DNA of 64,000 bases. Source: Ceratobasidium sp. AG-K. Taxonomy: Eukaryota; Basidiomycota; Agaricomycetes; Cantharellales; Ceratobasidiaceae. The notes below the pieces were generated by a model, which worked only from the letters and a program-made list of their open reading frames with translations, had not been told where the DNA came from and made no database searches. Position 1 is the first letter of the stretch, and each line of letters begins with the position of its first letter. The DNA lies in assembly GCA_037039685.1 (NCBI GenBank), contig JAWNGF010000008.1, forward strand, positions 124,001 through 188,000, written 5' to 3'. This document shows, piece after piece, positions 44,177 through 54,720 of the stretch. The position numbers and the translations under genes are program-made.

Positions 44177-46348
44177 ATGGACAATCGATCCTCAAGCGCA
44201 GCGTCTCGAAGGAGCGAGGCTCCAATAGCGACAATAGTCGAAATCCGATCAAACCCCTCAAGAGGAGCAAGGGAACGGGCAGGTGATTGGACAGCACCAC
44301 TTAGAAGCGGTAGCCGCGCGTCAAGACCCCCTTCCACCAGCGTCCCAGGAGGAATCGGCAACATTATCGAAACATCAGGAACTCAAGAAGAAACCAGGAT
44401 TTCAAACGAGCAAGAGCCCACTTCACCAACAGTTCGAATAGTCGAAAATCCAATCAATACGCCACCACCAGCAGCTCCAATCGTTACTCTCCATGGGGAA
44501 AGTGTGATTAGCCCTAGGGCTGTGCGTGTGATTAGGATACCAGGACCGCTTAGAAACGCAACCCCGGGTCCATCAAACACCGGAACAACAGGAACAAGAC
44601 GTCCTTTAGCATTTCCCAACTTCGAAATGCAATTTCCACCCCCAATAGCTACCCCTGCATCCATGCCACCACTTGTGGAAGTTCCCAGGGCTCACAGCGC
44701 CCTGAGCGTGCCATCAACCTTCCAATCACAAGGAAGTGTTGAGTCTATGTCACAAGATGAGGGACTGAGGCAAGAACGACTGATGGAAAATATGGAGGGA
44801 AATCCAATCCAAGCTCTGGAAAGGATTTTCAACACCCTTCAAATCCAATATCAACAGGAGAACGCAGTCCAAGCCCTTAGAATTGAAGGGATGGAACGAC
44901 GATGGGACCTACAAAACCAAGACACAACAAACATGATGCAGCGAATTGAGCGCATTGCGTCTAGAACGGAAGACGGAGTCAACACTTTCTATGAAAGGCT
45001 TAGGAATGTGGATCGCGTTCAGCACCGAATCCTTGAAGTCTTCGAACAATCGGTCGAAAATTCCGAACAAATCAACAATAGGTTGAACAATTTTGATCTT
45101 CGGATGAACCAAACTTTGCAAGGACAAACCCAGCGTATTACACGTATCGAGGAAACCTTAGGGAGAATGGCGGAAGGAATGAGAAACATGACCATCACCC
45201 TTGGAAGAATCAATGAGGAGGTTACTGATGGATTTCAGGATCAAACCACTAGGATGCAAGAAGTTCGCCTACGAACTAGGGAAACATTTGACCTTCTCGA
45301 GCAAATTGGGGCTGACGCCCAAGCAGAATCCGAACACCGAAGGGAAGAATCACGACGAACCTCCATCGAGATCCCACAACGAAGAGAACCTCCCCCTCAT
45401 CTTCCACCACAGGGACGACGATCACCCTCATTTGAGGTGCAAGGACAATCAGGATATCAAATCAGGGATGAGGGAAGGACCTTTATCTTCCAAACAAATC
45501 AGGGAAGCAATGGAGGAAACCCGGGACCACGCATCAAAATGCCAAAGGCCTTTGAAGGAACCAGGGGAACTGCAGCCGAAACCTTCCTCGCAAGAATGAA
45601 GGCCTATTTCCGGTTGAACCCTACCCAGTATGACACAGATGAACGACGCATCATTGCAGTATTGATGAACATGGCAGAAGGACCTGCTGGAAATTGGGCA
45701 CAGCCAGTCCTGAACAGATACAACGACAATCTAGACCACCCATGGCTAGAATCATGGAATGCTTTCCAAGAAGCCTACAACAGACAATGGAGCGATCCCA
45801 GCAAAAAGGTTCAAGCTGAACAAGGGATCCAACGACTTTACCAAAACAAGAGCGTATCTGAATACGTCTCTGACTTCCGGCTTCTTTCCCAAGAACTTGA
45901 CTGGAATGACGCGGCACTAGCGGCACGCTTCAGACAAGGATTGAATCGCTTCATCAAAGCAGAGCTCGTTCGTGAGGAACTCAGGGACAGAGCAGGGGCG
46001 GAACAGCGAGACCTTGAAGGATGGATCAACATTGCCCTGCAGGCAGAGGAAATCAACAAATTGACCAATCCGGTTAGCACAAAAAAGAAGAACGATCAAA
46101 CCACTCAAGCGGAAGGTTCTAGAACGCAGAAGATCAAAGGGGATCTAGTCCCAAAGGAAGAAAAGAAACGCCGAAGAGAAAACAACCCCTGCATCAAATG
46201 CGGAGAAGCAGGTCACAATCTCGCTGACTGCACAAAGGATTGGACCTACAGGGACAAAGGAAAGAAGCCTGTGAAAGGAAAAGCCGCTGAACTCAAAGAT
46301 GAGAAGGTGAATGAGAACGTTTCCACCGATTCCGAGTCGGAAAACTAG
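44177..46348 (+). CDS. gag: Gypsy-2 Gag
   Basis: 723 codons from the first ATG of the predicted transcript (the 277-nt leader holds no other ATG). A long Pro/Ser/Thr-rich N terminus is followed by a coiled-coil region at about 210-390 (ALRIEGMERRWDLQNQ, IERIASRTEDGVNTFYERL, RITRIEETLGRMAEGMRNM). The capsid core spans about 430-640 (IKMPKAFEGTRGTAAETFLA, VSEYVSDFRLLSQELDWND). A CCHC knuckle (CIKCGEAGHNLADC) and acidic end (STDSESEN) follow. The frame is intact. It is much longer than the Gypsy-1 Gag because of the N-terminal extension and coiled coil. Confidence 0.92.
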   Translation: MDNRSSSAASRRSEAPIATIVEIRSNPSRGARERAGDWTAPLRSGSRASRPPSTSVPGGIGNIIETSGTQEETRISNEQEPTSPTVRIVENPINTPPPAAPIVTLHGESVISPRAVRVIRIPGPLRNATPGPSNTGTTGTRRPLAFPNFEMQFPPPIATPASMPPLVEVPRAHSALSVPSTFQSQGSVESMSQDEGLRQERLMENMEGNPIQALERIFNTLQIQYQQENAVQALRIEGMERRWDLQNQDTTNMMQRIERIASRTEDGVNTFYERLRNVDRVQHRILEVFEQSVENSEQINNRLNNFDLRMNQTLQGQTQRITRIEETLGRMAEGMRNMTITLGRINEEVTDGFQDQTTRMQEVRLRTRETFDLLEQIGADAQAESEHRREESRRTSIEIPQRREPPPHLPPQGRRSPSFEVQGQSGYQIRDEGRTFIFQTNQGSNGGNPGPRIKMPKAFEGTRGTAAETFLARMKAYFRLNPTQYDTDERRIIAVLMNMAEGPAGNWAQPVLNRYNDNLDHPWLESWNAFQEAYNRQWSDPSKKVQAEQGIQRLYQNKSVSEYVSDFRLLSQELDWNDAALAARFRQGLNRFIKAELVREELRDRAGAEQRDLEGWINIALQAEEINKLTNPVSTKKKNDQTTQAEGSRTQKIKGDLVPKEEKKRRRENNPCIKCGEAGHNLADCTKDWTYRDKGKKPVKGKAAELKDEKVNENVSTDSESEN

Positions 46349-49300
46349 ATGGGCGTCTCTCCACCGTGTGCGAAGATGCCCCTATATCCTCTCTGCAAAA
46401 TGTATACTATTGCAAGGCTACAAATGACACACCCATGGTATACACAACTGCAGAGGGAATCACGGAAAAAATCTCAACTCTCATCGACTCCGGCTCTTCT
46501 AGAAACTTCATTGACCTGAGGTTTGCCATTGAAAACAACATCCCTTTGACCAAATTACAAACTCCCAGAAGCATTGAAACCATCGACGGAAAAACGCAAA
46601 AAGATCAAATCCAATTCAGGTGCAAGCTGAAATTTGATCTAGAAGAAAGAACGTTTTGCCAAAAATTCTATGTCATGAATACTGGCACACAACCCATGAT
46701 TCTAGGAATGCCATGGCTGAAGGAAACCAACCCTGAAATATCCTGGTCCCCCTTTTCTATCAAATGGAAAAAGGAAGACCCCCTCATTGCCAAGGCAGGA
46801 CTACTTCAGGAACTACCAAATGAACTTCAAGAATTCAAGGACGTTTTTGACGAAGAAAAATATGACAAACTCCCGGAACACAGAGAATGGGACTGCAAAA
46901 TCGATTTCTATGACAACGACCGTCTCCCAAAACCAAGGAAGGCCTACCCGCTTTCACCAAGGGAAAGAGAAGCTACAAGGGAATACATTGCAAGTGAACT
47001 CCGGTCAGGACGTATTAGACCCAGCAAATCGCCCTTAGCCGCAAGCCTTTTCTTTGTCAAAAAGGCACTGAAGGAAGGACAGACCATACCTGACCTACGC
47101 CCAGTCGTTGACTACAGAGGAGCAAATGAAGAAACCATCCCGGACCGATATCCTATTCCTCTTCTCGAACAGCTCCTTGAAATTTTCAAGAAGACCGGTG
47201 AAAGTTCAAAAGAAGAACTTTTCATCACTTCTCTTGACCTGAAGAATGGCTTTTGGAATGTTAGAATCAGAGAGGGAGACGAGTGGAAAACAGCATTTAT
47301 CACCTCAGAAGGCCTTTTCGAATACACCGTGATGGCTTTTGGGCTCAAAAATGCACCGTCCACTTTTCAAAGAATGATGGACCACATCTTCAGAGACATG
47401 ATCGGAGTGAAGATTGTGATCTACATCGACGACATTCTTATTATTTCTAGAGGGAGAAATCAGCACACTATAGACATCAAGGAAGTCTTGCAAAGATTGA
47501 GAAAAAACAACCTCTTTGGAAACCTGAAGAAATGTACCTTCTATGGAAAAAGGGCTGACTGGGTTGGGTTTGTTGTCGATGAAAACGGCATTTCCATGAA
47601 CAAGGACAAGATCAAAACCATCCAAGAATGGCCCACCCCGAAAACCGTGAAACAATTACAGGCGTTCATTGGTTTCTGCAACTTCTATAGAAGATTCGTG
47701 GTGGCCTTCTCCTCAATCGTCAAGCCCCTGACTCAATTGACAAGAAAGGACAGAAAGTGGGAATGGAATCCCGAACACCAGGAAGCCTTTGACTCCCTGA
47801 AAGAGATCATTTCAAAGGAACCAGTGCTAGCACACCCCGACGAATCAAAGCAGTACTTCCTTGAAACAGATGCCTCAGGGGTTGCAATGGGAGCTATTCT
47901 TAGCCAACGGCAAAAAGACGGTTACTTACACCCAGTAGGATTTCTCTCAAGAAGCTTCAAGGAGGCAGAGCTGAACTACGACACGCACGACAAGGAGCTT
48001 CTTGCTATCATAGAAGCCTTACGACACTGGCGGATCCACCTGGAAGGCACAAAGGAGCCAATAGTGATCTATACAGATCACAAAAACCTCACTTACTGGC
48101 AGAAAGCCAGCACCTTCAATCGAAGACACAACAGATGGCTTCTCATGCTGGCAAGCTACAATTTCGAGATCCACTACAGACCGGGCAAAATGTCAGAAAA
48201 ACCGGACATCCTCTCAAGAAGAAGTGATTACAATGATATCGCGTCCGCAGAACAAGTGATGATCTCTGCCGAAAACTTCAAGGGATTCTCAGCCCTGATG
48301 AGTGGCAACATTATCGCGGAAATCAGGGAAGCCCTAGAGGAGGACGAAAGCTTGGAAACCCTGATCAAAAGCACCAAAAAGAAGGAAGACCTACCTCCCT
48401 CCGTGAGGAAACAATTCAAGGACTACAAAATGAGCGAAAATCTCCTCTGGTATCAAGGAAGGATTGTCGTCCCTGAGGAAAAGGACATCAAACTGAAGCT
48501 TCTCAAGCTATACCACGACTCGCCCATTGCGGGTCACCAAGGACAAGCCAGAACTCTAGAACTCATCTCTAGAAACTACTACTGGCCAGGCATGAAAGCC
48601 CAAGTCAACAGGTATGTTGAAAGCTGTGAAGCGTGCCAGAGGGGGAAGGGAAGCAAAGGACACCTACCACTCAAACCCTTGCCCATTCCGAAAAAACCCT
48701 GGGAAAATATCGCTTATGACTTTATTGTGAAACTACCAAAATCACAAGGGTTTGACAGCGTCCTTGTGGTGATGGACCGCTTTTCCAGAATGGCACACTT
48801 CATCCCCTGCAAAGAATCCACAAACTCGGAGGAACTTGCCGATATCTTTGTGAAGGAAGTATGGCGTCTCCATGGTTTCCCCAAGACCACTGTTTTGGAT
48901 AGAGGAACCACCTTCAAATCACACTTCCTAGAGGCTGTCTACAAACGGCTAGGAATCCAAGGAACATTCTCCACAGCCTTCCACCCTGAAACAGATGGGT
49001 TGGTAGAGAGAACAAACCAGTGGCTTGAGGGATGGATACGCATCTTTGGAAATCACAAGCAGGATGACTGGGCAAGATGGTTACCTATTGCGGAATTTTG
49101 CCACAACAATCACAAGAACCGAGTCACAAACAAATCCCCCTTTGAGGTCATCTATGGTATGACTCCCAAATGGTCTATTGAGGACTACGTGACTCGCTCC
49201 CCAGAAGGAGACAAGTGGACAAGGGATATGGAAGCAGTATGGGAAGAAACAAGAGCTCTGATGGAATATCATCAGTCAAGGGAAGAGACCCCAAAAACAC

Positions 49301-49860
49301 AATACAAGGAAGGAGACAACGTGTGGCTCCTGACTACCAACATTACCACAAGACGACCAAGCAAGAAGCTTGACGACAAGAAGACAGGTCCCTTTGTCGT
49401 GAAGAAACAAATCTCTTCACACGCTTACCAACTCGATCTTCCAAAATCCATGCGCATCCACAACGTTTTTCATGGAAACATGTTGACCCCCTATACTGAA
49501 GACCTAGATTTCCAACGAAATCAACCCCGACCTCCACCAGTTATCACTGAGGAAGGTGAGGAAGAATACGAAGTAGAGAAGGTGGTGGATTGGCACCAAG
49601 ACCCTGATGGGCTGAAATACCGCATCAGATGGAAGGGTTACAGCCCCCTGGAAGACACAGAAGAACCGGCGGAGAACTTTGCCGGACTGACTCATGTCAT
49701 GAGAAAGTTCCAGAAGGACTTTCCCAACGGCCCGCTCCCTCCGAATTTCACTCCCCCAGGGTACAAAAGGACGAGAGGGAAAGCCGCAGAAATCACCACT
49801 CCAGCTTTTCAGCCAGCTACCACTGACAATCTACAAGCCACTTCCCCTCTTACAAACTTT
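46315..49860 (+). CDS. pol: Gypsy-2 Pol polyprotein with chromodomain
   Basis: Pol is in the -1 frame relative to gag and open from 46315, overlapping gag by 34 nt. The overlap ends GGAAAACTAG, an imperfect slip site. Domains: protease (TLIDSGSSRNFIDL), reverse transcriptase (VVDYRGANEETIPDRYPIPL, TSLDLKNGFWNVRI, VIYIDDILIISR), RNase H (FLETDASGVAMGAI, YTDHKNLTYW), integrase (HHCC finger HDSPIAGHQGQARTL...CEACQ; IAYDFIVKL, VLDRGTTFKS, DGLVERTNQWLE) and a chromodomain (EYEVEKVVDW, YRIRWKGYSPLEDTEEP). All catalytic residues are present. The frame stays open to 50931, but after about 49860 it is Ser/Thr/Pro-rich and lies over ORF3; I read that tail as a shadow of ORF3. Where Pol really ends is not certain. 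Confidence 0.92.
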
Positions 49861-49874
49861 TTTCACAAACAAGA

Positions 49875-51014
49875 ATGCCTGCCTACCGCACCATCTCCTC
49901 CGCCTCCTGCTCCAAGTCCTCGGAGTACAAGAAAGCTAGGGCCTACAAGAAAGCCCTCATGCTCGCTGGAACTGGCGAGTACGCCATCAACAATAGGGAC
50001 ACCGCTCCCTGGTCCCTCAATGAGGCCAAGGCCCTGGCCGAGCAACTTGAACCAGGCGTCCAACTTGGGTACATACCCCTGCGGGAACGGGCAACCATCA
50101 AGTGGGACGAGGAACACAAGTCCCTCATCATCCCCCGACTCGGCTCCCTGCTCTGGGTCAGTCACCCAGACACCCGACCCTACGATCCAACAGACATCGG
50201 CCGCAGCAAGTATTATCACTGCCGCGGCTGCATCGGACTTACGGTCCACGACGTGGTCCTCAAGAGCAAGGACGCCTGGAACCAGGACACCGGTTACAAG
50301 TGGGAGGGGGACGAATGGTTCAAGAGAGAAAACGACCCTCGCCTGGCCCTCGACAACGGCGGACACCGTGACGAGGAAGGAATATGGTGGCGCCCATGTG
50401 CCACTGACTTCAAGTCAGGATGGCCCGGCGACTGTGAGTCAAAACACCTACCAGTCCCCACAAGCACTTACCCAAGAGATGATCCCGCTTTCAACGCCAT
50501 TGATTGGTCAAAAGGCGCCGACGGAAGCGGACACGTCAACCTGGCAGGACAACCAATGGAAGATGTCAAGGAAGAGGTCATCGAAGGCCCCGCTGCACCT
50601 CCTAGCTCCGAGGCCGGACAACTCGAACGAGAATGGGAGGCCACCTGGGACAAGGCACGAGCAAACGTCGAGGCCCTCATTGCCGATGTTGGCAACGCCA
50701 TTGCCAACATGGATCCACACCCGCCAAGCGATCGAATGCCATGTGACGCCAACGTCCTCGAGGCCTATCGCCTCGTTCAGTGCGGGTCCTGGTCAGTCGA
50801 GCAGCTCAACAAGTGGCTGGACCATAGACAAGAACAATGGTCCAGGCGAGAATCGGCAGAACTCGAGCGCTTGCAGCAACTCCACCAAGAGGAACTTGAC
50901 CGCCTCTACCAGGAGAAATGGGACCGAATGAACGAGGTCCTCGAGGCGGACATGCGCGCCCTGGCGGAACGCATTGGGTGGCTGGAACTGAAGGAATGGG
51001 TCGCCCGCAAGTAG
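49875..51014 (+). CDS. ORF3 of Gypsy-2, protein of unknown function
   Basis: 379 codons from ATG 49875 (A at -3), in the -1 frame relative to pol and overlapping the open pol frame by 1057 nt. No signal peptide or membrane segment, so it is not an envelope-like protein. Visible features: a Lys/Ala/Tyr-rich start (KARAYKKALMLAG), the segment AKALAEQLEPGVQLGYIPLR, a Trp-rich middle (WNQDTGYKWEGDEWF, GIWWRPCATDFKSGWPGDCE), and a C-terminal helical, probably coiled-coil region (SAELERLQQLHQEELDRLYQ). Codons end mostly in C or G, unlike the A-rich gag and pol of the same element, suggesting capture of a host gene. An accessory role in the retrotransposon cycle is possible. No domain is recognised. 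Confidence 0.7.
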   Translation: MPAYRTISSASCSKSSEYKKARAYKKALMLAGTGEYAINNRDTAPWSLNEAKALAEQLEPGVQLGYIPLRERATIKWDEEHKSLIIPRLGSLLWVSHPDTRPYDPTDIGRSKYYHCRGCIGLTVHDVVLKSKDAWNQDTGYKWEGDEWFKRENDPRLALDNGGHRDEEGIWWRPCATDFKSGWPGDCESKHLPVPTSTYPRDDPAFNAIDWSKGADGSGHVNLAGQPMEDVKEEVIEGPAAPPSSEAGQLEREWEATWDKARANVEALIADVGNAIANMDPHPPSDRMPCDANVLEAYRLVQCGSWSVEQLNKWLDHRQEQWSRRESAELERLQQLHQEELDRLYQEKWDRMNEVLEADMRALAERIGWLELKEWVARK

Positions 51015-51039
51015 GCAAGTGCGCTCCACTACACTCGCC

Positions 51040-51054
51040 TTTGTGGGGGGGCAA
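51040..51054 (+). promoter_or_regulatory. Polypurine tract of Gypsy-2
   Basis: TTTGTGGGGGGGCAA directly before the 3' LTR, G-rich as in Gypsy-1, the likely plus-strand primer. Confidence 0.6.
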
Positions 51055-51551
51055 TGTCGTGACCTGTCCCTCCCTCTGTCTCTTCTTGCGGACTCGTGGC
51101 TTGCACGGGCGCCTTAAGCGCCCTTCTTCTCCTCTGTGCCCTCTCCCTTGTTTAGTAAGGTGTATGGATGATGTGTCACCATGAGTCATATGACTCATGC
51201 TGTTTTCTATTGGCTGACCCGCGCAGCCCCCTTTATGACTCGGACTTTGACTCAGACCTGTGACTCATGTACTTACTATGACTCACTTGTTTTCTGAGTA
51301 TATATACTGGCTTGCAAGCATGGTCATCCCCAGCTTGCTTTGCCTCGTCAACTCTCCCTGCAGTGTGATCAGAGGCACTTGGCTACTTAGCCCTTAGCGC
51401 AGCCACTTGGACTTAGGAGCTAGTGACTTGTACTGACAAGACTAGCGTTTGTCCACCTTAGTGATAGAGTCTTAGAAGACTTATCACATATCGTTCCACA
51501 TCTCAAAGGCCATTAGTGGTCGTCAACCATAGGCATTAGCAGGTTGCGACA
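51055..51551 (+). repeat. 3' LTR of Gypsy-2
   Basis: 497 bp, nearly identical to 43623-44119; the one difference noted by eye is T at 51341 for C at 43909. Followed by the second CTTGG duplication. Confidence 0.93.
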
Positions 51552-51556
51552 CTTGG

Positions 51557-51646
51557 TGCCACACATTTGACCTTTGTCGTCGTCCCAACCCCCATCCTCA
51601 CTTCCTGTGGAGTCTTGGCCTCCAAGGTTCGGCTAGGGTTGTGACA
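51557..51646 (+). repeat. LTR split by Gypsy-2, right part
   Basis: The 90-bp end of the solo LTR whose left part is 43266-43622. It ends GGGTTGTGACA and is followed by the CAGTG duplication. Confidence 0.82.
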
Positions 51647-51651
51647 CAGTG

Positions 51652-52034
51652 GGATCAACGGTCTCAGGTGTACAAGGAACCTCTTCCCTATGTTCAATAA
51701 TTGTTGATATATCTCCGTTGACAAACCGAACCCGCTTTGGTGGGTGGCTCTTGAGTCTGGCTAGTTCCAGGTCGGTTTCTACATTTCTTTTGATCCTCTC
51801 GGCATCAATCCTTGCCTGCTCCCAGACTCAACACTCCGACTGAGCAATATGCCAAGCTTGTCCACCTAATGAGTAGCAGTTTTGGGGGCAGTAGGGACAA
51901 GGAACGGATTCCGTCTGGTTTTGGTGAGCAAAGAGTTCAATCTTTTGATGAGAGGACCTCGGAACTGCTGGGCGTTGTGTGGTGTGTGGAGGAGCAAACA
52001 TTGGCACACCAAACGCATGCCAAAGGGAGGCCAA
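51652..52034 (-). pseudogene. Plavaka transposase copy 2, N-terminal part
   Basis: From about 52034 downwards: MASLWHAFGVPMFAPPH, a C2H2-type finger (CPYCPQNCYSLGGQAWHIAQ, then SEC), an in-frame TGA at 51830-51828, and WEQARIDAERIKRNVETDLE, RLKSHPPKRVRFVNGDIST, TPETVDPT. The N-terminal C2H2 finger and helical linker match copy 1 (CPYCNRAF...H). The TGA stands where CGA (Arg) would keep the frame. The gene continues at 43260 after the LTR/Gypsy-2 nest. The first Met is uncertain. Confidence 0.7.
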
Positions 52035-53080
52035 AAGAGATCAATCCGACTCCGATCTCACCCAATGGTGAACTTACATGTCATACCTTACAGGTTTCTC
52101 AGTGGCACGCAACCTTGGAGTTCCAACCACACAGCAACCGCAGCATAGCGGCAGTGGATAGCCGCTCTCTAACTCAAGGCGAACCACCTCTATTTTGATT
52201 GGGCACAGATATGTCTGAAAACATCTTAGTACACTAGAACTCTTATACAGGTATTTGGTATTGTTCCCTTGTTATTAAACGCTGCAAAGGGTGGCTTCTT
52301 GAGTGGACTTAACCACTTGCGGGTTCGGGTGCACAAACAGCCCATGCCAATATCCATGTATTGCTGGCTGCCATGACCAGTGTCTCAACTGGCTGTGCGG
52401 TTTGAATTGGCAAGATAGGTTTGTAACCTCAGGCTATATACCACTCACTGATTTACTCAGCACTCGACGCTATATGTTAGTAACTGGAAGTCATTGCAAT
52501 TGTGAATGCATTTATGATGTATCACTATTTGGAGAAACTTAATTTAGCCATGCTGAGTTTATCAATGTTTACAAAATAGTTTGCCAGCGCCAAATTTGCT
52601 TGCAATGTAATTATCACCCTCCCGGGGTTGTAGCTACAAGATCTCACTGTATACAACACTTGAAGCTCTGAGAGCATACCATTAAGGCTAGGAGTGATGA
52701 GACGAACAAGATGACACAGAAAAAGTTCAAAATTCAAAGGTTCCAAAATCACCATGTCTAGCAGGTTCCGGGGCAACAATGAGTTAAACCGACACGTTCT
52801 GAATACCCCTGGTCACACTGAGATTAGACACAAAAAGTGCAGGCATGATCTTCCATTGATCCATGCGGATTTCACTGTGCCGTTCATTTGTTACAGCCAC
52901 GACCCCATTTTGTGTAGCCTATTTTTGGCACACAGACCTGGCGCCACTCATGCCCAGCGCCACTGCCACCAGCTACCAGTCTCGGCCAACTCATCAAGAG
53001 CATCCAGGGCAGTACATCTCCAACCACTCCGCCACCGGAGGAGTCTTCCTGTCTGGGATTTGTCTTACATCAGCCTGCTC
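52035..53080. other. No gene recognised
   Basis: AT-rich flank upstream of Plavaka copy 2, probably its promoter and element end, but no terminal repeat was found. A 113-codon plus-strand frame at 52754-53095 runs into the MITE and shows no domain. Confidence 0.35.
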
Positions 53081-53318
53081 CTCAACCAAAAGTGAGAAAT
53101 CTCGGTTGGCTCTTGAGGTCTCGTGATGCCCGGGACTATCTTGGTGGCCTCTGGAGCACTCGGGATTGCTCATAAGCGCTCAGGAGACAAACAAGCAAAA
53201 GGCTCGTTTCTGCTCGTAACATCTTGTGAGCACTCACGAACCATCACGAGCTTGATGAGATAGTTCCCGCCATCACAAGAACTCACATGCCTAACGAGAT
53301 TTCTTGCTTTTGGTTGAG
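53081..53318. repeat. MITE-A copy 2
   Basis: 238 bp, the same length and orientation as 139-376, with the same terminal inverted repeat (CTCAACCAAAAGTGAGAAAT...GGTTGAG). The two copies differ mainly by transitions. Flanks are unrelated, so this is true dispersal rather than segmental duplication. Confidence 0.8.
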
Positions 53319-53945
53319 TCTCTGCACACTGGACTTCAAGATTCTGACTCACCACTTCCAATTAGCCAACCTTGTTCATGCCGTACTGTTCTCAGTGAAG
53401 TCGCACACATTGTCTATACATATTCTAATATTACTTGTGATACAAAATATTGTTGTTGACACTAGTCACCCGGAGGGCAGGACAGTTCTGTTCACTGTGA
53501 GACTCGGATGATATTTTTTAGGATTGGTTGGCCTGTCAGTATTTCATTGAACATACTCGCAGGTGATCAATATTGTATAATCAACATGCTTTATTGGTAG
53601 CAAGAAAAGCAGTGCAAGAAAAGCGTAGTCCCAGTAATTAAATATACTTATAAATTCGCTCCTCGGCTAGAAATAAATGGCTAACTAGTGTGAGGGTTAG
53701 CTTCCAGGAGCATTCTCTTGGGTGTGATTTACTTCTTTCTTGCCCTGCCATGGCGAGTGTAGCCATCTGGCAGTGTGCTCCTAGCCAACACTGTCGCACT
53801 AACTATAGATAGTTTTGCTCCTGCCGAGTCACCGAGCCAGAGGTGATAAAGCTTTTACGAGTGTGTAGTAGCAGGTAGGATGTTGTATTTAACCCATGGT
53901 GTTCACTCAACAAGCCCCTCACTGCACCACACCTCCGTTCTTTGC
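53319..53945. other. No gene recognised
   Basis: AT-rich intergenic DNA upstream of the gene fragment at 53946; possible promoter. No motif could be fixed. Confidence 0.35.
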
Positions 53946-54720
53946 ATGACCAACTATAGTGCGGAATCTATTTGTGCTCAACTCCCATCTTCTAATAACG
54001 CTGCCACTCCGGAGCCACTTGAAACCACAAACAATGTAGGTTTGTGGCCACGATATGACTACAAGCTCACGTTTTGCAATTTCAGGGTATAACCCGTGGT
54101 CATGCATTATACGACTCCCCTGCGCCTGGGGAAGGAGCCCGGGACCTACCTGAAAAGCGACCCCGACGTGCCAGTAAACACGCCCAAGAAGGCTACCATA
54201 TGTCCCTGACTTTCGAGAACATCCTTAGCATGATTAACTGTTCTATTAGTTCAAGAACGGGCACGTAGTCGGCAACACTCTGACAGGTACATACAAACTC
54301 GACAACGCAGCGAGTCCCAGTCAGCCACCAGTCGTCGTCAATCAACAACAAATGGTCAAACGACCCAGCTGGTAAACAATGGGTCAGAAACGGCATGTGG
54401 TGGTGAGTGTTGACCCAGCATGTGAAACGAGCGGGTTCCCCAGATCACAAGTTGAAACAGCTCATTTTACAGGTGGAGCTCCCAGCAAGTCGCCCACACC
54501 AATTCGTACTGCTGCACATGAAGAGGCGCAGCCTCGCTCTAGCCGTTCAGAGCTTGCGTACAAACTCCAAGAGAAGTTCCGTAACTCGATGGCAGACCAC
54601 TCCACGCAAGAGCTCACTGACATCCTCGACACTTTGCGCCGAGATCAAGAGGACACTGTACAACCTGAGGAATCAGATACTGAGGTAAGTGTGCAAGCAT
54701 CATGCAGCACATACGTTTCA
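53946..54720 (+). CDS. Gene fragment related to the 4931 gene
   Basis: Exon 1 from ATG 53946 (MTNYSAESICAQLPSSNNAA) ends at the GTAGGT donor at 54035. A 50-nt intron leads in phase to GITRGHALYDSPAPGEGARD and RPRRASKHAQEG, parallel to GTRPYQALYNASDD in the gene at 4931. After a break, an exon from about 54472 reads GAPSKSPTPIRTAAHEEAQP, SELAYKLQEKFRNSMADHST and QELTDILDTLRRDQEDTVQP to a GTAAGT donor at 54684. No DUF6532 part follows within the window, so the gene is partial or decayed. Function unknown. Confidence 0.4.

Larger units (their letters stand above)
43623..51551 (+). mobile_element. Gypsy-2, complete Ty3/gypsy element with extra ORF3
   Basis: A 7929-bp element with two 497-bp LTRs and perfect target duplication CTTGG (43618-43622 and 51552-51556). 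Order: LTR, self-primed binding site, gag, pol with chromodomain, ORF3, G-rich tract, LTR. The LTRs show few differences, so the insertion is recent. It lies inside a solo LTR that lies inside Plavaka copy 2. Confidence 0.95.

Noticed and set aside
49861..50931. Ser/Thr/Pro-rich C-terminal extension of Gypsy-2 Pol
   Set aside because: It lacks motifs and lies over ORF3, whose C-ending codons leave few stops in this frame; treated as a shadow frame.
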